64,000 nt of DNA from Blumeriella jaapii. Taxonomy: Eukaryota; Ascomycota; Leotiomycetes; Helotiales; Drepanopezizaceae. Below are positions 57,740 through 64,000 of the stretch, in pieces. The stretch spans positions 248,001-312,000 of the forward strand of contig VWND01000024.1 in assembly GCA_009599575.1 (NCBI GenBank), given 5' to 3'. Under the pieces are notes generated by a model, which was not told where the DNA came from, did no database searches, and worked only from the letters and a program-made list of their open reading frames with translations. Each line of letters starts with the position of its first letter. Within the stretch, counting starts at the first letter, position 1. The position numbers and the translations under genes were made by a program.

Positions 57740-60265
57740 GCCATGCCGTCTTTCCCATTCCCTTGCCTCGATCAGGGTCGGCCCGACCGGGACGCGGGGG
57801 TGGGGCCGGTTAAGCTTCGGGCGACGTCATCGACCCTGACAAGCGGTCCCGGCCTTGCCCGTTGCGGCAACAGACAAAAACCACCTACCAAGTGTAAGCG
57901 AGCGTATCAGCACCCGTCATCGCCGCCAAGCCAAAACAAACCCCCCTTTTTAATAAGCAAATGCCAACCCCTTAAGAAAAAGAAATCAAAAATCAAACGA
58001 CTGAACCTCTGATGGCAGGAAAAAAAAAGGAAAAAAAAAAGATCAAAACGAATAGAGGTATCTGCGCCGTGGGGAAGTGGGACCTTGTCAAGTATCTTGC
58101 TGGTACATTTACATGTGTGCTATTCCATCTGCAGCTGAGATATAAGGTCATCCTGGAGTTAAGATACCCTTTACATGAAAACCATCCGAGTTGTTACATA
58201 TCTGCTGTAGAAAGCCAGACACCCATTCATCTCAACCACAACCAAACCTCATTTCAACACACCCAGAGCACCATCCACACTTACCTCCAAGAAAATAGCG
58301 AAAGAATCCCGCCAAAAAAATACAGGTTTAGCCGGTTATACAAACACATCCTTCCCCAAGTACACACCTGTATCTAAGCCTAATAGGTGCAGTACTAGCC
58401 AACACCAAATCCTCGGGAATCGACCCCCCAACCCATCGAGCTCCTCACCATCACGGCACAATGTCTCTTCTGCGCGCACAAGAACAAGAATGCCAGGCCC
58501 TCCCTTTCTTGGACAGCTTGTTCAAGGATTCTTTCTCCAGAAGGCGCCCACGCCGCGACCTTGTCCAACAGATCCGACCACGTGCTCTCTATCATCTATA
58601 AAAGTCCTCACCGTATCCGATCCGCGCCGTCAGCACTGCGCTTCCGAAGGATACGCGTCACGACCCTGCGATACCTGACTAGGATCGCAATCGACAAGAT
58701 AGAAGCTGCGAGTCTGGCTGGATAGGGGGTGTGCACGCAAAAAGGGCTAGCAGATTTGCTGGGCGAGGACTTGGAGGTACGACTGGATGTCAGAAAATTG
58801 GCAAAAGGGGGGGGGGGGGGGGTTGAAGGGGGGAGCTACCCATGGTTGTCCGTTGTCCCTCGGACGAGATAAAGGCGCAGACGAAACTGAATGTGAATCG
58901 GCGAGACTTGCTTTGGAACTGTGGGCGAGGCTGAGGAGTGAGGAGAGAAGTGAAGCTTAGATGGCAGGTGTTCGCTGTGCATTTATACGTTTGGAAATAA
59001 TTGATGAAAGCAGGTACCTCGGCAAAAAAGAGATGTAGTGAAGCACTTCATTAACATGCGCTTTTGCTTTTGATTTCAGTGAGCATTTTCGCTCTTGCTA
59101 AGAGGAGGAAGAGAAACGGGAACGTCGTGTGGCTGCCGGAGAGATTCCTGGGTTTGCACTCGTCAGAATGTCGTTCCTCGATATCAACGGGCTTTCTCCG
59201 TGAGCATCAGTTGCAGTAGAAGAGAACTTTGTGTCCTAGTCTAGTTACGCATATGATATCTTCACATACCAAATTCGCGGCCTGTTCACCCCCAGGGCTT
59301 GGGACCAATTGAGAGCACCCCATGCATGACTGGTGATGGGGATAACACTAGGAGAAGTATGGTCCTACTCTATGATATATAAATACCCAAATCAGATCTG
59401 ACATGCGGCACACTGCAAGAAAGAGTTCTCTGCTGCTGATCCAGGACTCTGCGGTGAGCGCAATACAGTGTGTCGTAGGCATAAATTGTCAGCGCATCTA
59501 CATTAATGCATGCGGGAACCACCCAGTCCAAGCCGCCCGCAGTTAATAATCGGTACGGCGTATCTCTTGTAACTATAGTATACAGAGGCCCATGTTGGCT
59601 GCTGCAATAGTCCCTGCGTCTTTGACTGCGACTTGGAAGGTGACGTTCTCTTCAAGGAGGATGAATATCACGTGATCGCTTATTGACGGAACGTCAACAA
59701 CAACATTGGGACACCAACGAACCCGAATTCCTCACCTATGAGATGATTGGCCAGTTCGCGCCTGGAATCTATCTTTGGAAGTTAGGAGGCATCCGCTGCA
59801 TGTAGTTAGATGGTTCATTCACGCGGTAGATGCTTCTGCGCGCGTTGCAACGGTTTGTTTACTTGATTTTTGTCGCGTCACGGAGGGAAGAAAGGTGAAG
59901 GTCGGGAACAATGGGTTCCTTCACGAGTATAAGACTGAAGTCAGGACTAGATGACCATGGGCGAGAAGGTAGACGAAATGAAATGAAGTGCGCTGGCGCG
60001 GTCTTTAAGTTCAGATGATGTGTGCCATTGCCGTACGGTCAATTAGGCAATGACGAGTTTGGCTGCACCTACAGACCCATCTCCAAGACGAGCCTGATGA
60101 GTCTACGCCTTCTCAGTGCCCTGTAGTAGTGCCACACCTTACCTGGCAAAGCCCGACGCGTCGACGCGCTTCAAGGCGGCCAGAAATCGAAAGGTAAAGG
60201 GGGATTTTTCTCCGTGCTGTTTCGCGTTTCGCGGCGCTAGGCGGCCTCTAGCGCCATCCAGATTT
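57740..60265. other. Gene-free interval; contains a second run of 16 G
   Basis: No ORF here has a credible start and protein character. The longest, a Lys-rich plus-strand frame at 58012, begins in an A-rich tract and is unlikely. A G16 run is at 58807-58822. The left end probably holds the PIC2 promoter. Confidence 0.6.
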
Positions 60266-60266
60266 T

Positions 60267-60660
60267 GCAAGGCTACCTCTCATCCCGCGACTTTCCACCC
60301 CATCCTGCTCTCCACACAATCTGTTTCGCACACAACCTCAACTTGTTGAGAAATTGCCGTGCAGCGTACACAGACAACTGTCCCGACCTTCTGCAGAGCT
60401 TCACTGCGAAAAAACACACTTTCCAAGAACATTTCTCTTTTCCGCCGAACACGAGTTCGCCTTTGCAAGGCTACTGCCTCGCGGCTTTCCACCCAAACCT
60501 GCTCCGCACACAATCTCTCTTCCACACAACCGTTACTCTTGAGAGATTGCCGTGCACTGCACACCGACAACCGTCGTAATCATCTCTGGAAGTTCACCGC
60601 AAACAAACACGTACTTTCCAAGAGCTTTTGTTCCCTCGGCCGAACACGAGTTCGGCTTTG
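60267..60660. repeat. 198-bp imperfect tandem duplication in the upstream region of the 60750 gene
   Basis: GCAAGGCTAC begins both copies, at 60267 and 60465. The copies share CACACAATCT, GAGA(A)ATTGCCGTGCA and CCGAACACGAGTTCG and are about 75-80 percent identical. The region ends about 90 bases before the ATG at 60750, so it covers promoter or leader sequence. No frame is conserved. Confidence 0.8.
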
Positions 60661-60749
60661 CCATAGCGCAACCCTCATCTTCAATCTCGACGCCATACAT
60701 ACCTCAAACCCACACGAACACTCCGACAACACCGCAAGACCGAGTCAAG

Positions 60750-63700
60750 ATGTCGAACACCGGCTTGACGATCAACAAGCCAAACACCACCATGAAGAAG
60801 ATCGAGCCTCTGATCGATTGCTCCAACTTCCATCATACCAGAGGAGTCATGAACATTCTCCAACTCAGAGATCGAAACAAAGAAAGACATGAAGGGGCAT
60901 CAGAGAACGTAGCCAACCTCAAGCAGGAGATTGCCAAGCTGGGCGGCGACGCTGACTGGTGGATCGGAAAACGCAAGGCTCCAGCCGGTCCCCCCGTCAT
61001 CAAGAAGGAACGCATGTGCGACAATGAGCGGCACATGACTATCGTCATGGAGAGCGCCAGGATCGCCCGAGACAACGAAAGACTGAACTCTCTCGGGGAG
61101 GAATTAGAGACTATGATCACCATCTTCCTCGAGGGTAAGGAGGGCAATAAGGAGATTGCGGAGTTGAAAAAGGTGATGGGAAACATGAAGGATCGCTACA
61201 AGGATGCCGTCCCCCTAGCTGAGGTCAATGAGCGAGTCGAGGCCGAGGTCAAGGCTAGGATTTCCGAGTTCACAAGCAACATGGAAGCTATGGTCAGTGA
61301 GCAGGTTGCGGCCAAGATCAATGAGTCGGAGCAGCGCGTCGAGGGCATGGTGGCCGCCCGAACCCAGCAGCTTCAAGCTAGGATCAACGAGTTGGAGTCG
61401 CGTGACGTGAGCATGGTGAACAGTCCGATGCAGACAGGCAACCAGACCGATTATGATTTTGAGAAACAAGTGGATGAGAGAGTCGCATCAGTGGTTCAAA
61501 AACAGGTTCACGATTTAGAAATGTCTTTCGAGAAAGGGGTGGATATCCGAGTCAAGGAGGTTGTCAATGAGTCGGAGGAGCGTGTCAAGCAACTAGTGGA
61601 TGCCAGAGTCGCAACAGAGTTGCGAGAGAAAACCAACGAGTTAGAGTTGGATTTCGAGACCGTGATTACCCGCCGAACCAAGGAGAATGTCGACGAGTCC
61701 GAGCAGCGTATCAAGTCGTTGGTGGATGCCAGAGTCGCAGCGGAGGTCCAAAACAAGACTGATGAGTTGGAGTTGAATTTCGAGATCGCAATTGCCCGCC
61801 GAACCAAGGAGAACATCGACGAGTCTGAGAATCGCATCAAGTCAATGGTGGATGCCAGAGTCGCAGCAGAGCTCCAAGGCAAGGCTAATGAGAGGGGGGA
61901 TTATGATGAGGGCATGGGAATCAATTCAGACATGGAGACGGTAATCGAGTCCGAGGAGCGCATCCAGAACTTGGTGGAAGCCAGAGTCGCAGCCGAGCTT
62001 AAGGAAAAGATTGACGAGTCGGAAAAGCGTGTTAAGGAGTTGGTGGATGCCAAAGTCATAGCAGAGCTTCAGGAGATGGCTTTCGAGTCGGAGAGACGAG
62101 TTGATGCGTTGATAAATATGGAAGATGCAGCAACCTCTTTAGATTGGGCGTACGAGAGTTTGGACATCAGCCCAGTTATGGAGACAGCCAATGAGTCCGA
62201 AGAGCGAATCAAGGAACTGGAGGATGCCAAAGTCGTAGCAGAGCTTCAGGAGATGGCTTTCGAGTCGGAGAGGGGAGTTGACGCGTTGATAAACATGGAA
62301 GATGCAGCAACCTCTTTAGATTGGGCGTACGAGAGTATGGACATCAGCCCAGTCATGGAGACGGCCAATGAGTCCGAAGAGCGAATCAAGGAACAGGTGG
62401 ATGCCAAAGTCGCAGCAGAGCTTAAGGAGAAAATCGACGAGTCGGAGAAGCGTGTCGAGGATTTGGTGAATGCCAAAGTCGCAGCAGAGCTCAAGGAGAA
62501 AATCGACGAGTCGGAGAAGCGTGTCGAGGATTTGGTAAATGCCAAAGTCGCAGCAGAGCTCAAGGAGAAAATCGACGAGTCGGAAAAGCGTGTCGAGGAT
62601 TTGGTGAATGCCAAAGTCGCAGCAGAGCTCAAAGAGAAAATCGACGAGTCGGAAAAGCGTGTGGAGGACTTGGTGAATGCCAGAGTCGCAGCCAAGCTTC
62701 AAGAGAACAGCGGCGATGAGTCTGAGAAGCGTATCGAGGAGTTGGTGAATGCCAGAGTCGCAGCCAAGCTCCAAGAAAAGAACGGTGACGAGTCGGAGAA
62801 GCGCATCGAGGAATTGGTGTCAGCCAGAGTCGCAGAGCAGCTTAAAAATAAGAATGACGAGTCGGAGAAGCGCGTCAAGAAGTTGGTGCATGCCAAAGTC
62901 GCAAAGCAGCTTAAGATTAAGACTGACGAGTCGGAAAAGCGTGTCGAGGAGTTAGTGAATGCCAGAGTCGCAGAAAAGCTCAAGGATCAGGAGGCTTGCA
63001 TCCAAGGTCTGGTCGATGAGAAGTTGGCGGATACAGTTCGATCTTACGAGGAGCGATTCCCAGTTCTTGTGAAAAAGGAGGTCGACACAGAAGTCAAGGA
63101 GCAGATGCAGGTGTTCCGCGATGCCCAAGCTATCGAGATCTCTACCCAGGCTAACGATAAATTATCGGAGTTGGTTGAGATTGAAAAGGTGAAATGTGAG
63201 CAATGGTTCCAAAATGAAACACAAGCGTTCTTCGACCGCAATTCGAAGCTTGAAGAGGATTATGCTGTAGCCATAAAGCATACCGAAAGCGTGCGAGATG
63301 TTTCCGTACAGCAGGAGGCAGAATTGAAGGCGAAGCTTGCAGAGGCGGAACTTGGCAGAAGCCAAGATAAAGAAGGTTTTGAAAAGGCAATGATTGACTT
63401 GAAGAAGTCACACGCTGTCACTCTGGAGGCCGCAAAGACTGAGCGATACCGCGGACTCGAGGCCAAGGAGATGAAGCTTATTGATATCGAGGACAAGATT
63501 GTGAATGCCATCTACCGAGTCAAAAATCTCGTTTTGGTCCCCGAGCCCGACAATGATAGTAAGGGCCCGCTCTCCGACTATATGGATAGATCTGCCTATT
63601 CAATCACTACTTTGCACAAGCAATCTCAGAAACACCGTGTCGCGCTTATCAAGGAGCAGACCGCTCATTTCAAGACCAACTCTAAGCTCGAGGAGATGAA

Positions 63701-64000
63701 AGGAGAGAATCAGGCCGAGAGCCGCCGATTTACGCAACTGCTAGCTGAATCGAAGGAGCGCTTGAAGAAGAAGGACAAGGATCTGGAAAAGGCTGCCGCT
63801 GACTTGGAGAAGCTCAAGACGGAGCTCAAGATGGAGATGAGAAATGCTAAGAAGATCAATTGCTCGGAGATGCCGGGGGCATTCGGATTCGAGGAGACGG
63901 AGACGGAGACGGAGACGGTGAAGCCTGCATCTCCATTGACACCCGAGCTGCTCAAGGCCGAGAAGATGGATCAGCCACCTCCTTTCTGGAGCAGAGTTTT
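60750..64000 (+). CDS. Giant coiled-coil protein, single open frame, cut by the window edge (at least 1083 aa)
   Basis: The ATG at 60750 (context gtcaagATGtc) opens a frame that I followed codon by codon to the window end without a stop, so the C-terminus is missing. Residues 1-160 are mixed, with a WW-containing stretch (GGDADWWIGKRK). Residues 160-760 are heptad-like repeats in which ESE(K/E)R(V/I)..LV.A(K/R)VAAEL recurs at 23-24 residue spacing. A 59-residue unit is duplicated exactly in tandem at 439-556, followed by four nearly identical 23-residue units. Residues 760-1040 continue as irregular coiled coil with Lys/Glu/Leu. The end becomes Thr/Glu- and Pro-rich (TETETET near 63900). No membrane segment, signal peptide or catalytic motif is seen. 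A structural or tethering function is inference from the coiled coil. Family unknown. Start context and style match the gene at 2429. Confidence 0.85.
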   Translation, partial: MSNTGLTINKPNTTMKKIEPLIDCSNFHHTRGVMNILQLRDRNKERHEGASENVANLKQEIAKLGGDADWWIGKRKAPAGPPVIKKERMCDNERHMTIVMESARIARDNERLNSLGEELETMITIFLEGKEGNKEIAELKKVMGNMKDRYKDAVPLAEVNERVEAEVKARISEFTSNMEAMVSEQVAAKINESEQRVEGMVAARTQQLQARINELESRDVSMVNSPMQTGNQTDYDFEKQVDERVASVVQKQVHDLEMSFEKGVDIRVKEVVNESEERVKQLVDARVATELREKTNELELDFETVITRRTKENVDESEQRIKSLVDARVAAEVQNKTDELELNFEIAIARRTKENIDESENRIKSMVDARVAAELQGKANERGDYDEGMGINSDMETVIESEERIQNLVEARVAAELKEKIDESEKRVKELVDAKVIAELQEMAFESERRVDALINMEDAATSLDWAYESLDISPVMETANESEERIKELEDAKVVAELQEMAFESERGVDALINMEDAATSLDWAYESMDISPVMETANESEERIKEQVDAKVAAELKEKIDESEKRVEDLVNAKVAAELKEKIDESEKRVEDLVNAKVAAELKEKIDESEKRVEDLVNAKVAAELKEKIDESEKRVEDLVNARVAAKLQENSGDESEKRIEELVNARVAAKLQEKNGDESEKRIEELVSARVAEQLKNKNDESEKRVKKLVHAKVAKQLKIKTDESEKRVEELVNARVAEKLKDQEACIQGLVDEKLADTVRSYEERFPVLVKKEVDTEVKEQMQVFRDAQAIEISTQANDKLSELVEIEKVKCEQWFQNETQAFFDRNSKLEEDYAVAIKHTESVRDVSVQQEAELKAKLAEAELGRSQDKEGFEKAMIDLKKSHAVTLEAAKTERYRGLEAKEMKLIDIEDKIVNAIYRVKNLVLVPEPDNDSKGPLSDYMDRSAYSITTLHKQSQKHRVALIKEQTAHFKTNSKLEEMKGENQAESRRFTQLLAESKERLKKKDKDLEKAAADLEKLKTELKMEMRNAKKINCSEMPGAFGFEETETETETVKPASPLTPELLKAEKMDQPPPFWSRV
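62064..62417 (+). repeat. Two tandem copies of a 177-bp coding unit
   Basis: Copies begin GAGCTTCAGGAGATGGC at 62064 and 62241. They differ at only a handful of bases and encode 59 residues each (LDWAYES and DISPVMETANESEERIK in both). Length is a multiple of three, so the frame is kept. Recent duplication is likely. Confidence 0.97.
62418..62990 (+). repeat. 69-72-bp tandem coding repeats
   Basis: Units start GAGCT(T/C)AAGGAGAAAATCG at 62418, 62487, 62556 and 62625 (69 bp, nearly identical). They are followed by more divergent 69-72-bp units to about 62990, some with an extra codon (GGCGAT/GGTGAC). Each encodes one 23-24 residue coiled-coil repeat. Diverged older copies continue upstream to about 61200. 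Confidence 0.95.

Noticed and set aside
58012..58377. Lys-rich plus-strand ORF of 121 codons
   Set aside because: Starts in an A-rich homopolymer tract, lacks any domain character and lies in the promoter-side intergenic region of the carrier gene.
61508..62983. Minus-strand Ser/Thr/Phe-rich repeat ORFs
   Set aside because: Antisense shadows of the 69-72-bp coding repeats of the 60750 gene, whose plus-strand frame is open over the full length.
1..64000. tRNA, rRNA or CRISPR array
   Set aside because: I looked for TTCRANNY-type T-arm motifs with matching stems and for regularly spaced short repeats with unique spacers. None convinced me. All arrays found are direct tandem repeats without spacers. 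A tRNAscan run would be decisive.

Overview
The window reads as nuclear DNA of a filamentous ascomycete (Pezizomycotina). Introns are short (55-290 nt) with GT..AG borders, there is a Pic2-type mitochondrial carrier gene, and a 30-kb AT-rich block has the C-to-T / G-to-A damage expected of repeat-induced point mutation (RIP). No species can be named from the sequence alone.

Layout. (1) 1-12173 has normal base composition and is gene-poor. It holds one long coiled-coil gene (2429-5281, one intron), then about 5 kb of decayed, locally duplicated sequence: 42-, 58-, 184- and 298-bp repeats and a stray Ty1/copia fragment at 8.7 kb. (2) 12174-42297 is a nest of LTR retrotransposons. The outermost is a minus-strand Ty1/copia element (12179-42292; 189-bp LTRs; perfect 5-bp target duplication GTATG). 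It contains a plus-strand Ty3/gypsy element (13485-31182; 267-bp LTRs; 4-bp duplication ACGG). That element contains a second plus-strand gypsy element, copy A (22031-28489; duplication AAAAC). A minus-strand copy B of the same family sits elsewhere in the copia element (34397-40877; duplication ATTCT). All internal coding regions are wrecked, including the reverse transcriptase catalytic motifs I could read. The copia LTRs are almost untouched. Removing the copia element restores a short minus-strand ORF that continues on the other side. (3) 42298-52300 is accessory DNA with decayed fragments, and it holds a second long repeat-rich coiled-coil/membrane gene (46085-50063). That gene is broken by a single extra C inside a 36-bp tandem array. 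It lies downstream of a long TTC microsatellite and upstream of a 30-bp minisatellite. (4) 52580-57610 looks like conserved core genome: a small mitochondrial membrane protein gene (+), a KH-domain RNA-binding protein gene (-) and a PIC2-type phosphate carrier gene (-). (5) 57700-60750 has no gene I can see. From 60750 to the right edge runs a third long coiled-coil gene, intronless as far as visible, built of 69-72-bp repeats with a 177-bp tandem duplication. It is cut by the window end.

The genes do not form a pathway. The region's distinctive features are three large lineage-specific-looking coiled-coil genes in repeat-rich DNA around a RIP-inactivated retrotransposon nest, next to a short housekeeping segment. 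I found no CRISPR array, rRNA, convincing tRNA or secondary-metabolite cluster.
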